This document shows positions 36,001 through 43,723 of a stretch of DNA of 64,000 nucleotides, in pieces. The position numbers were made by a program, and so were the translations under genes. This stretch comes from G965216695 sp965216695 (GTDB taxonomy: Bacteria > Pseudomonadota > Gammaproteobacteria > Pseudomonadales > Azotimanducaceae), in assembly GCA_965216695.1 (NCBI GenBank), contig OZ244212.1, positions 620,001 to 684,000 of the forward strand, written 5' to 3'. Under the pieces are notes generated by a model. It was not told where the DNA came from, made no database searches, and worked only from the letters and a program-made list of their open reading frames with translations. Position 1 is the first letter of the stretch, and every line of letters begins with the position of its first letter.

Positions 36001-36954
36001 GCGGATTTCGCCGCCCGACCCGGTCGCCGCGCCGGCAAACGGTGCGATTCCCGTTGGATGATTGTGCGTTTCGACCTTCATCAAGAGGTGCACGGGTTCC
36101 GACACGAACCTGTAACCGTGCGTCTGGGGTTCGGTCCAGAGGCGTTCACCCGTCGTGCCCCGTACGACAGCGGCGTTGTCAGCGTAGGCGCTTAGAACAC
36201 CCCGGCCGTTGATCCGGTGGTGTGTGTTGCGGATCATCCCAAACAGCGAGTTGTCTTGCGGCCTGCCGTCAATCACCCAGTCCGCGTTGAAGATCTTGTG
36301 ACGGCAGTGCTCCGAGTTGGCCTGCGCGAACATCATCAGCTCGGTATCCGTTGGGTCCCGATCAAGCTGAATATACGCGGCCACCAGGTAGTCCAGTTCG
36401 TCGTCGGACAGCGCGAGTCCAAGCGCGCGATTCGCGCTTTCCAGCGCATCCCGCGCCACGGGTACGGTTGTTAACGGCGCGGGTTCCGCATGCGCGAACA
36501 CACGCGCGTAGTCCGGCATTTCGACGAGCTGTTCGGTCATGCGGTCGTGCAAGACGTCGCGATCCGGGCCGCTGAGCGGACGATCCATATACCAGGCAAC
36601 CCCGCGCTCGACGCGCGCAACCGAGCTGAGTCCGACCGTACGGAAGATATCGGTTGCCTTGCTGGACCACGGCGAAATCGTCCCGGACCGCGGCAGCGCA
36701 ACGGCAACACGTTCGCCCGTTTGCACCGGCAGATCGTGCTCCGGCCCATAGCGCAACAACGAGTCGATCTGTTCGCGATCCTGAACGGTCAGCGGCGCGG
36801 TGAGTTCCAGCAGATGGACATATTCGGCGTACAGGCGAGCGGGTCGCGCTAGGCGCTTGATGCGCTTCTCGAGGGTGCGCGCACTGAGGGCGGGTGGGCC
36901 GGCCAACGCCAGCACGTTACTCCCCTCGCCAACCACGCCGGACGTTCCGGTCAT
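33091..36954 (-). CDS. purL: Phosphoribosylformylglycinamidine synthase
   Basis: Large single-chain FGAM synthase (1287 residues) of purine biosynthesis. An N-terminal PurS-like part leads into the ATP-dependent synthetase core (FAQANSEHCRHKIFNADW, KVETHNHPTGIAPF), and a second AIRS-like half carries VGKDSLSMRT. A C-terminal class I glutamine amidotransferase has CGGFSYGDVLGGGGGWAK, the catalytic Cys in LGVCNGCQML and PHPERVFRG. Its linkage to tadA and guaBA is as in Pseudomonas. Confidence 0.97.
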   Translation of the reverse strand: MTGTSGVVGEGSNVLALAGPPALSARTLEKRIKRLARPARLYAEYVHLLELTAPLTVQDREQIDSLLRYGPEHDLPVQTGERVAVALPRSGTISPWSSKATDIFRTVGLSSVARVERGVAWYMDRPLSGPDRDVLHDRMTEQLVEMPDYARVFAHAEPAPLTTVPVARDALESANRALGLALSDDELDYLVAAYIQLDRDPTDTELMMFAQANSEHCRHKIFNADWVIDGRPQDNSLFGMIRNTHHRINGRGVLSAYADNAAVVRGTTGERLWTEPQTHGYRFVSEPVHLLMKVETHNHPTGIAPFAGAATGSGGEIRDEGAVGRGSKPKAGLVGYTTSHLRIPGSPEPWEPDECSPAHMATPLSIMLEGPIGAAGFNNEYGRPGLTGYFRTMELDRGRGTKVGIDRWGYHKPLMIAGGIGNVRDEHVISQPLPSGTHLVVLGGPAMLIGLGGGAASSMASGQSTAELDFASVQRDNPEMQRRCQEVIDRCAALGDANPIRLIHDVGAGGLSNALPELVKDGGSGGRFDLRAVPNADTGMSPREIWCNEAQERYVLGIDAARIDVFEALCERERCPYAVVGRATTDPHLLVEDPWFDNRPVDLPLDVLFGKPPRMTRTFSRAAAAAHELDLTGIELADAVSRVLRFPAVASKQFLVTIGDRSITGMVAREQMVGPWQVPVADVAVTTAGYRTFAGEAFAMGERAPVATLDAAASARLAVGEALTNLCAAGGIDLDRVVLSANWMSAVGEDADEQALFDAVHAVGMELCVELGIAIPVGKDSLSMRTRWQDHEVQSPLTLIASAFAPTADVRLGVTPELARRADSQLLLVDLGGGRNRLGQSTLAQVYLRDGGAPPDVDAASELAAFFRTTQRLLAQGQLLAYHDRSDGGALIALLEMAFASRVGLSIDIGDAEPLGALFSEELGAIVQVADADVAAVCDAYGRDRCAPIARPSLDNECIDVIAQGDVCFESDRTALQRIWHSVSHRMQRLRDTPECADEELARIGRVDPGLHASLSFDPGDDVTAPYASAGRPTIAVLREQGVNGQLEMAAAFHAAGFEPVDVHMTDLLAGRVRLADFPALVACGGFSYGDVLGGGGGWAKSVLFHGALRDQFAEYFAADRLTLGVCNGCQMLSQLASLIPGADGWPAFVRNRSEQFEGRTVLVRVNAGSSPWLEGMSGSVLPVAVAHGEGRAEFGSADDLEKLLDTHRVPLQYVLPDHATAQTYPDNPNGAPAGVAGVVNARGTVFAVMPHPERVFRGCTNAWRDPQWGDDGPWLRLFRNARVALA

Positions 36955-36997
36955 CGGAGCGCCGCTGGGTTAGAAGTGCGAAGCGCGCGTTCCGAAA

Positions 36998-37495
36998 TCA
37001 CGAGGCCACACCGCTCGCTGATACTACGCGGCGCTCCGCAAAGAAACGCTTCATCAACATGGCGCACTCGTCGCCGAGCACGCCAGGCACAACCGCCACC
37101 CGATGATTGAGCCAGGGCAACTCCAGCGTACGCGTGCGGCTGGCAACCGCACCGGCTTTCGGCTCCGGAGCGCCGTATATAAGGGTGTCGATCCGCGCGT
37201 GCACGAGCGCTCCGGCGCACATAAGACAGGGTTCGACCGTCACGAAGAGCCGGCATCCGGGTAAACGGTGATTGCCGAGACGGCGGGCGGCATCGCGCAG
37301 CGCCCGCACCTCGGCGTGCGCCGTCGGATCGACCCCGCCAAGCGAGCGATTGTGGCCACGACCGATGATCTCGCCCGCCCGCTCCACGACGGCACCCACG
37401 GGCACCTCCCCGAGCTGTGCCGCCATCTCTGCTTCGCGCAAAGCCTGACGCATCCATAGAGCGGCATCAGCAGCGGTGTCGGACGGCTCATTCAT
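36998..37495 (-). CDS. tadA: tRNA-specific adenosine deaminase
   Basis: Deaminates A34 to inosine in tRNA-Arg(ACG). The zinc-binding deaminase motifs are THAE-like DPTAHAEVRAL and TVEPCLMCAGA (PCxxC). From the ATG at 37495 it has 165 residues, normal for TadA. A longer in-frame start exists at 37567 but falls in the AT-richer boundary region and is not preferred. It lies 43 bases upstream of purL. Confidence 0.95.
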   Translation of the reverse strand: MNEPSDTAADAALWMRQALREAEMAAQLGEVPVGAVVERAGEIIGRGHNRSLGGVDPTAHAEVRALRDAARRLGNHRLPGCRLFVTVEPCLMCAGALVHARIDTLIYGAPEPKAGAVASRTRTLELPWLNHRVAVVPGVLGDECAMLMKRFFAERRVVSASGVAS

Positions 37496-37682
37496 TGCAA
37501 ACTCAAGAGTTGCAGGAACCCTTGTGCCACGAAGGTTAGTGAGGAGCAAGATGGCATTCCCAAACACCCTACAAGTTCTTGCATCGTCATTAAATCTGTC
37601 CCCTCGACTTGGTCAGTGAGCTCTTGTCGCAACCTGCCAAAGATATCTTCCAGCAGGCTGTCGAAGTCCTAACCCATCCATG

Positions 37683-38249
37683 CTAAATCCGCGGATATAC
37701 TTTTCCGTTATAAAACGGATGCCTCGTTGAGAGCGTGTTATAGATAGCCTCTATGCTTGAGCAGTCTGTTAACGCGAAGGTTCTCTTAAACGCTTCAATA
37801 GAATCTCGTTCGCGCAGCAAAGTTGAATCGTCACTGATTGCATCCGTCTTTGCTCCAAATACCCTGATGACAACGCGATCGTTGAAAATCTTCTTAAAGA
37901 TCATTTCCGTTCGGCGCACATGGTAGTCGGATGTAACTATGTGGATTTCGTCTAGAGAAACATGCTGAAGGTACTCCAATGAATAATAAGCATCCCCAAC
38001 GGTGTCTCTCGACGCCGCGAGCGATACAACAGACTGATCATCGATATCTGAGTTTGCGACGATGAAATCTTTAACTACATCCGATATGGGCGTATCACAA
38101 TCTTTGCGATACGCCCATCCTATAGTGATTAGAAATTCGTAATCACCACTTGAGAACCGTTCAGCTGCAAGCAAACTGCGAGCAACAGATTCAACACCCA
38201 ATTCGCAACAGGTTGACATGCAATGAGACAGAACTATCAAGCACTTCAT
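37683..38249 (-). CDS. YdcF-like DUF218 protein in the sugar island
   Basis: 188 residues. SRDTVGDAYYSLEYLQHVSLDEIHIVTSDYHVRRTEMIFKK is the DUF218/YdcF-like core (a conserved T-x-x-x-A-Y/S segment followed by TSDxHxRR). It begins KCLIVLSHCM. Such proteins are sometimes linked to cell-envelope sugars, but the reaction here is unknown. It follows the pseudaminate synthase gene by one base, in an operon of three AT-richer genes; codon use differs from the GC-rich neighbours, which suggests transfer. Confidence 0.7.
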   Translation of the reverse strand: MKCLIVLSHCMSTCCELGVESVARSLLAAERFSSGDYEFLITIGWAYRKDCDTPISDVVKDFIVANSDIDDQSVVSLAASRDTVGDAYYSLEYLQHVSLDEIHIVTSDYHVRRTEMIFKKIFNDRVVIRVFGAKTDAISDDSTLLRERDSIEAFKRTFALTDCSSIEAIYNTLSTRHPFYNGKVYPRI

Positions 38250-38250
38250 G

Positions 38251-39315
38251 TCATATTCGTTCTCTCTGAAAATGCGCGCGAGTTACCCTATCGCCTCTTT
38301 GCGCAGTCTTTAGGCACTTAGCACCAATCACGTCGTCATAGTATTTTGCTTCGAGCCCGAAGCCTGGCCGAATTCGCCTAACGCTTCTACTAGTAATTGT
38401 TTCCCCTTCTCTTACGTCTTCAACGAAGTAAAGCGAGCGCCTAAAGACTCTATTGGACTCCTCGACAGACGATCGAACAAAAGATTTGGAACCTAGAGCA
38501 GAAAAGGCTTCTTTGGTTTGATCAACGAGAGACTCCATCTCTTTGGGTTCGAGTGAAAAACTACTATCAACACCGCCATCCGCACGCCCCAATGTGAAGT
38601 GCTTCTCAATGATAGAAGCGCCTAGCGCGGTTGCGAGCACGCTCGCGAGATCTCCAATCGTATGGTCGGATAGCCCGACTTGAAGATTGAACTCTTTACG
38701 CAAGAGCTGAATAGAATTTAGATTTGCTTTATCTACTGGCGTTGGGTAACTGCTAATGCAGTGAAACAACGCGATCTTGTTGTTTCCAACCGATCTCGCA
38801 CTCTCGACGGCGTCACCAATTTCACTTAGCGACGCCATTCCGGTAGACATCAATATCGGCTTCTTCTTGGACGCCAAGTATCGAATTAGCGCCAGGTCAA
38901 CAATTTCAAAAGACGCAACTTTGTAAGCTGGCGTATCTAGGGATTCCAAAAGATCAACAGCAGTCTCATCAAATGGCGAGGAAAACAGCGTTATTCCAAC
39001 TTCTCTGGCAAACGAAAAAAGTTCACGGTGCCACTCAAAAGGTGTGTACGCTTCTCCATAAAGATCATATAAGGATCTATTCTTCCACAACCCATCGCTA
39101 ATGAAAAAGTCCGCGTTTTCCACGTCAATTGTCATAGTATCCGGTGTATACGTTTGTATTTTTACGGCATCTACGCCCGCGTTCTTTGCAGCTAGTATTG
39201 TTTCTTTTGCCCTCTCAATAGAACCGTTATGATTTGCAGATATTTCGGCAATGATGTAGGGAGGATGACTGTTAGAAACCTCTCGCGCGCCAATAAAGAA
39301 ATCTGACTCACTCAT
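38251..39315 (-). CDS. pseI: Pseudaminic acid synthase (NeuB/PseI family)
   Basis: Condenses a deoxyaminohexose with phosphoenolpyruvate to form a nonulosonic acid. In the 354-residue protein PPYIIAEISANHNGS and DAVKIQTYTPDTMT form the NeuB N-terminal core, SSYPTPVDKANL and GLSDHTIGD the metal/PEP site, IIEKHFTLGRADGGVDSSFSL the next block, and a C-terminal SAF antifreeze-like domain ends the protein. The sequence is closer to PseI than to sialate synthases, but a legionaminic-like product cannot be excluded. None of pseB, C, F, G or H is in this window, so the sugar pathway is incomplete here. Translation is coupled to the formyltransferase upstream (8-base overlap). Confidence 0.85.
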   Translation of the reverse strand: MSESDFFIGAREVSNSHPPYIIAEISANHNGSIERAKETILAAKNAGVDAVKIQTYTPDTMTIDVENADFFISDGLWKNRSLYDLYGEAYTPFEWHRELFSFAREVGITLFSSPFDETAVDLLESLDTPAYKVASFEIVDLALIRYLASKKKPILMSTGMASLSEIGDAVESARSVGNNKIALFHCISSYPTPVDKANLNSIQLLRKEFNLQVGLSDHTIGDLASVLATALGASIIEKHFTLGRADGGVDSSFSLEPKEMESLVDQTKEAFSALGSKSFVRSSVEESNRVFRRSLYFVEDVREGETITSRSVRRIRPGFGLEAKYYDDVIGAKCLKTAQRGDRVTRAHFQRERI

Positions 39316-39916
39316 ACCTCAATCCCTCCGCACTGAGCCTCGCAATTTCTTGCGCAATATTGGAGTCCCAACCAGAAAAATTGGATGGCAAGTCTTTTAC
39401 ATAATGATGTGTACCCACACCTCTTTGCTCTGTTGCAACCCAATTCCCGCTAATCAACGAATCAATACAATCCATGAACAGGCTTTCGATCTCACTAATC
39501 AGAGTCAAGTACGTCTTTACAAACGTATCATCGCCCTCTTCGAAACTTACATACCTCTGGCTAACGATAGGCCCTGTGTCTAACCCTTCATCCATCAAAT
39601 GAATCGTCACGCCGGCCGGCGTATTATCATAAAAAGACCAAAAATTTGGATGAGCACCGCGATTGTAAGGGAGATATGACATATGCAAATTGAAGATAGG
39701 GCAGCCAAACCCTTCAATTACGTTCTTCGTTAAGATATGTCGATACCCATAGCTAACAACAAAGTCATACCCACACATCGCATCAACTTCATCTTCGGCA
39801 TGATCTACTAGACAGTTCCTTCTAACTAACGCTTGAACCAAACACGTTTGGTTCTCGTCATAACCTAAGAACAGAACCCGTCTTTCTGGGCTGTCGATGT
39901 CATTGATACGCCTCAC
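39308..39916 (-). CDS. Formyltransferase-like protein, sugar N-formyl type
   Basis: 202 residues of the methionyl-tRNA formyltransferase fold. NLHMSYLPYNRGAHPNFWSF carries the catalytic Asn and His, and LDTGPIV the Asp, the triad of folate-dependent formyltransferases. It lacks the C-terminal OB domain of Fmt, so it resembles sugar N-formyltransferases acting on nucleotide-amino sugars. It heads the three-gene island and is coupled to pseI, suggesting it modifies the same or a linked sugar. The folate and sugar substrates are not proven. Confidence 0.75.
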   Translation of the reverse strand: MRRINDIDSPERRVLFLGYDENQTCLVQALVRRNCLVDHAEDEVDAMCGYDFVVSYGYRHILTKNVIEGFGCPIFNLHMSYLPYNRGAHPNFWSFYDNTPAGVTIHLMDEGLDTGPIVSQRYVSFEEGDDTFVKTYLTLISEIESLFMDCIDSLISGNWVATEQRGVGTHHYVKDLPSNFSGWDSNIAQEIARLSAEGLRYE

Positions 39917-40573
39917 TATCTACTTCCAGCTCTCGTTGTCTGCTTTGACAAGCGAGCCGTTGCGTTTAACAACAGCAGACCGGACTCTTGATTCAGGCGC
40001 TTTCCGTATCTAGGCGCATCCATACATTCGTCGGTCCTACCTTGAGCCAATTTCGTACTCCAATCCGCAATTTTACCATAGTCAAATTCTGTACTTCAGG
40101 CGCGACCCGTGTTCGATTGAGCAACCTTTCTTTTATCTTTCGGCGATTCCTCAACCGCCGCCTACTTCATGAGTAACAGATTCTTTTCGTCAGGCCCCGG
40201 TTTCCGCGGCCTCCATCAGCAATGCACTAACCATGCAACCGCCGATTTCCCGTCGCGTCTCATCCTGAAGGCCGCGGCGGCAAGGCGAGCATTGCCGGCG
40301 TACTCCGCGGTGAGTATCCATCGCTTGATCTTGCCGCCTTCCGCGAGGGCTAGCAGCGGCGTTGTTGTCGAGAATTGAACACTCGCGGGAGTCAGTTTTC
40401 GCAGCCGAGGATTCACTCTGGACACAAATCACGTTGGGCGAGAAATCGGTTATCGCCACAAGGCACTTACCAAAGTCATCCGAGCAAAGCGCGAATATAG
40501 CGCCCTAGATAATGCAGGCAGCATGTCCCTGAAACTTCAGGAGATCTCAACGTGGAGGTGTTGTACTGCTCAA
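39917..40573. other. Intergenic stretch between island and guaA, possible relics
   Basis: This 657-base stretch has no recognised gene. Two minus-strand frames could be decayed or tiny genes: 40216-40425 (69 residues, MSRVNPRLRKLTPASVQF...) and a 28-residue frame starting MVKLRIGVRNWLKV near 40090. Neither matches a known family. The right half (40190-40573) has the GC-rich character of the core genome, while the left half is AT-richer like the island, so the junction probably falls near 40200. Confidence 0.35.
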
Positions 40574-42157
40574 CTACTCCCACTCGATCGTCGCCGGTGG
40601 CTTGCTCGAAACGTCGTAAACAACCCTTGATACTTCACTGATCTCATTAATGATCCGGTTGGATGCTTCGGCGATCAGTCCATAGGGTAGCTCCGCCCAA
40701 CCAGCGGTCATGAAGTCAGTGGTCTGTACCGCACGCAACGCGATCACGTCAGCGTATCGCCGCGCGTCACCAACAACACCCACCGATTTCACAGGCAGGT
40801 ACACCGCAAACGCCTGACTGACCTGCCGGTAGTAGTCCCACGCATGCAGAATCTCCAGAAAAATTGCGTCCGCTCGACGAAGCACGTCGAGTTTCTCAGC
40901 ACGGACTTCACCGAGGCAGCGCACCGCCAGCCCCGGTCCAGGGAACGGGTGCCGGTGAATCATCGCGTCCGGCAGACCGAGGTACGTACCCAGCTGGCGA
41001 ACCTCGTCCTTGAACAGTTCGCGCAACGGCTCTACCAGGTCCAGGCCCAGCCGATCCGGCAATCCACCCACGTTGTGATGCGACTTGATCACGTGTGCCT
41101 TACCGAATTTGCTTGCGGCCGATTCGATGACGTCCGGGTAGATCGTTCCTTGCGCGAGAAAGCGCGCCCCTTCGATGGCGTCGGCTTCGCGCTCGAAAAC
41201 ATCGACGAACGTTGTCCCGATCTGTTTCCGTTTCTCTTCCGGATCCGTTTTACCCGCCAGCGCGGAAAGGAATTCGTCGCGTGCATCGACGGTAATCAGA
41301 TTGAGATTCAGCGCATTCGACGGTGCGAACGCCGCCTCGACCTCTTCGCGTTCGTTGAGCCGAAGCAGCCCGTTGTCCACGAAAACGCAGTACAACTGAT
41401 CGCCAATCGCCCGGGCGAGCAACGCCGCCACCACACTCGAGTCCACCCCTCCGGACAGGCCTAGAATCACGCGCTGGTCACCCACCTGCTCACGCACCTG
41501 CGCAATCGCCGCATCAGCTATGTGCGCACTCGTCCATTCCGGCCGGCAACCACACACCGTCAGCGCGAAGCGGCTGATGATCTCCGTGCCATAGTTGGTA
41601 TGAGTCACTTCGGGGTGAAACTGCAAACCAATCCAACGCCCGTTGTCGTGCACCATTGCGGCGATTTCAGCATTCTCGCTCGACGCAACGACCTCGAAGC
41701 CCGGCGGAACACTCGTGACCTTGTCCCCGTGGCTCATCCAGACGGTAAACTCCGGGCTGATATCCCTGACCAGCGACGCCCACGACGATACCCGTTCACG
41801 CGTCGTTTCATTGAGATTCAGCCGCGCGCTGCCGAACTCGCGCGCCTGACTGGCCTGAACCCGCCCGCCGAGCTGCAGCGCCATCGCCTGCATGCCGTAG
41901 CAAATGCCGAGCACCGGCACGTCCAGAGCAAAAACGACGTCTGGTATCCGCGGCGCGCTTCCCTCCAGTACCGTTTCCGGTCCACCGGACAGAACGATCC
42001 CGCGCGGTGCAAACCCGCGAATCTCGGCATCGGAGACATCGAACGGCATGATCTCGCAGTACACGTTCGCTTCACGAATTCGCCGCGCAATAAGCTGCGT
42101 GTACTGAGAGCCGAAATCGAGCACCAACAAGCGCTCAGCGGAATGCGGCAACGACAC
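40574..42157 (-). CDS. guaA: GMP synthase (glutamine-hydrolysing)
   Basis: Converts XMP to GMP. The 527 residues comprise an N-terminal glutamine amidotransferase with catalytic Cys in GICYGMQ, HGD and HPEVTHT, and a C-terminal ATP-pyrophosphatase domain with the P-loop LSGGVDSSVVAALL and the dimerisation domain ending in PPATIEWE. It lies 5 bases downstream of guaB. Confidence 0.98.
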   Translation of the reverse strand: MSLPHSAERLLVLDFGSQYTQLIARRIREANVYCEIMPFDVSDAEIRGFAPRGIVLSGGPETVLEGSAPRIPDVVFALDVPVLGICYGMQAMALQLGGRVQASQAREFGSARLNLNETTRERVSSWASLVRDISPEFTVWMSHGDKVTSVPPGFEVVASSENAEIAAMVHDNGRWIGLQFHPEVTHTNYGTEIISRFALTVCGCRPEWTSAHIADAAIAQVREQVGDQRVILGLSGGVDSSVVAALLARAIGDQLYCVFVDNGLLRLNEREEVEAAFAPSNALNLNLITVDARDEFLSALAGKTDPEEKRKQIGTTFVDVFEREADAIEGARFLAQGTIYPDVIESAASKFGKAHVIKSHHNVGGLPDRLGLDLVEPLRELFKDEVRQLGTYLGLPDAMIHRHPFPGPGLAVRCLGEVRAEKLDVLRRADAIFLEILHAWDYYRQVSQAFAVYLPVKSVGVVGDARRYADVIALRAVQTTDFMTAGWAELPYGLIAEASNRIINEISEVSRVVYDVSSKPPATIEWE

Positions 42158-42162
42158 GGTTT

Positions 42163-43632
42163 TCAGCGGAGCGGGTAGTTGGGTGCTTCTTTCGTAATCG
42201 ACACATCATGCACGTGACTTTCCGCCATGCTCGCGGAACTCACCTGCACGAACTGCGGCTTTGTCCGCATTGCCTCGATCGTTTCGGAACCCGTATACCC
42301 CATGGACGCCCGTAGCCCACCCATCAACTGATGCACGATCGGATGAACCGGTCCCCGATAGGCGACGCGTCCTTCTATGCCTTCCGGAACCAGCTTGTGA
42401 CCGTCACCTTCCAACTGCTGAAAGTAGCGATCCGCCGAACCTTCAGCGCCGCTCATCGCGCCGAGCGAGCCCATGCCGCGATAGGACTTGTACGTGCGAC
42501 CCTGATACAGCTCCACCTCTCCGGGCGCTTCGTCCGTGCCGGCGAGCAATCCGCCAACCATCACGACGCTGGCGCCGGCAACGATGGCTTTCGCGATGTC
42601 GCCCGAGTACCGGATACCTCCATCTGCAATCACCGGAACGCCCTCCTCGTCGGCGGCACGCACGGCCGCCGCGATAGCGGTGATCTGCGGCACACCGATT
42701 CCCGTAACGATCCGCGTGGTACAGATGGAGCCCGGTCCGATGCCAACCTTGATGGCGTCCGCCCCTGCGCTGATCAGCGCCCGCGCCCCGTCCTCGGTCG
42801 CCACGTTACCGCCTATAACCGGCACGTCCGGGTGCCGTTGTTTGATCAGACTGATCTGTTCCAGCACCCGCCGCGAGTGACCATGGGCCGTATCTACAAC
42901 CAGCACGTCCACGCCCGCGTCCACCAGTGCGGCCACGCGTTCTGCCGTGTCGGCCGTGGTGCCTACGCTCGCACCCACCCTGAGCTGGCCGTTACCGTCT
43001 TTGCACGCATTCGGAAAAGCCTGCGCTTTGTCGATGTCTTTTACTGTCACCATGCCAGCAAGGCCGCCGCGCGCATCGACTAGAAGAACTTTTTCGATCC
43101 GATTCTCGTGCAGAATGTTGGTAATGTGCTCGAACGACGCATCGTCCGGCGCCGTTACCAACCGTTCGCGCGGCGTCATCACCTCGCGCACCCTGACGTC
43201 TTCTCGCGTTTCGAAACGCACGTCACGGCTCGTAATGATCCCGACCAGGTTGGCACCTTCGACCACTGGCACGCCCGATATAGCATGCTCCCGCGTCAGA
43301 TCGAACAGTTCGGCCACGGTACGGTCGGGATGAATGGTGATCGGATCGCGGATCACCCCCGTTTCATATTTCTTGACCGCACGCACCTCCCGCGCCTGCT
43401 GTTCCGCGGTCATGTTCTTGTGCACGATTCCGATACCCCCCTCCTGAGCGATCGCAATCGCCAGGCGAGCTTCGGTTACGGTATCCATCGCCGCCGACAT
43501 CAGCGGAATGCTCAGCTCTATCTGACGCGTGAGGCGCGACTTGAGGCAGACATCTGAAGGGAGAACGTCGGAGAAAGCAGGAAGGAGGAGAACGTCGTCG
43601 AACGTGAGCGCGTCACCAGCGATACGCAACAT
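42163..43632 (-). CDS. guaB: Inosine-5'-monophosphate dehydrogenase
   Basis: Rate-limiting oxidation of IMP to XMP. The 489-residue TIM-barrel has the active-site loop GPGSICTTRIVTG (catalytic Cys), a DGGIRYSGDIAKAI segment and the flap GAEGSADRYFQ; two CBS domains are inserted at about 95-205 (VIRDPITIHPDRTVAELF; VREVMTPRERLVTA). It leads the guaBA operon from the promoter at 43654-43682. Confidence 0.98.
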   Translation of the reverse strand: MLRIAGDALTFDDVLLLPAFSDVLPSDVCLKSRLTRQIELSIPLMSAAMDTVTEARLAIAIAQEGGIGIVHKNMTAEQQAREVRAVKKYETGVIRDPITIHPDRTVAELFDLTREHAISGVPVVEGANLVGIITSRDVRFETREDVRVREVMTPRERLVTAPDDASFEHITNILHENRIEKVLLVDARGGLAGMVTVKDIDKAQAFPNACKDGNGQLRVGASVGTTADTAERVAALVDAGVDVLVVDTAHGHSRRVLEQISLIKQRHPDVPVIGGNVATEDGARALISAGADAIKVGIGPGSICTTRIVTGIGVPQITAIAAAVRAADEEGVPVIADGGIRYSGDIAKAIVAGASVVMVGGLLAGTDEAPGEVELYQGRTYKSYRGMGSLGAMSGAEGSADRYFQQLEGDGHKLVPEGIEGRVAYRGPVHPIVHQLMGGLRASMGYTGSETIEAMRTKPQFVQVSSASMAESHVHDVSITKEAPNYPLR

Positions 43633-43653
43633 TTAGGACTCCGCAAAAGCGAA

Positions 43654-43682
43654 ATTCTACCGACGCGCCCTGATCATGTAAA
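43654..43682 (-). promoter_or_regulatory. Sigma-70 promoter of guaBA
   Basis: On the minus strand TTTACA (43682-43677) and TAGAAT (43659-43654) are separated by 17 bases, each box differing from the consensus at one position. The -10 box lies 21 bases before the guaB ATG, so the leader is very short. No separate PurR-type operator was recognised in the short spacer to xseA. Confidence 0.65.
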
Positions 43683-43723
43683 CTTGGCTGCGCCGTTGCC
43701 ACCGTGATCGCGTACTCAAACCC

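Noticed and set aside
36954..37567. TadA starting at 37567 (189 residues)
   Set aside because: The extra 24 residues are unlike TadA N-termini and fall in the atypical boundary region; the ATG at 37495 gives a normal length.
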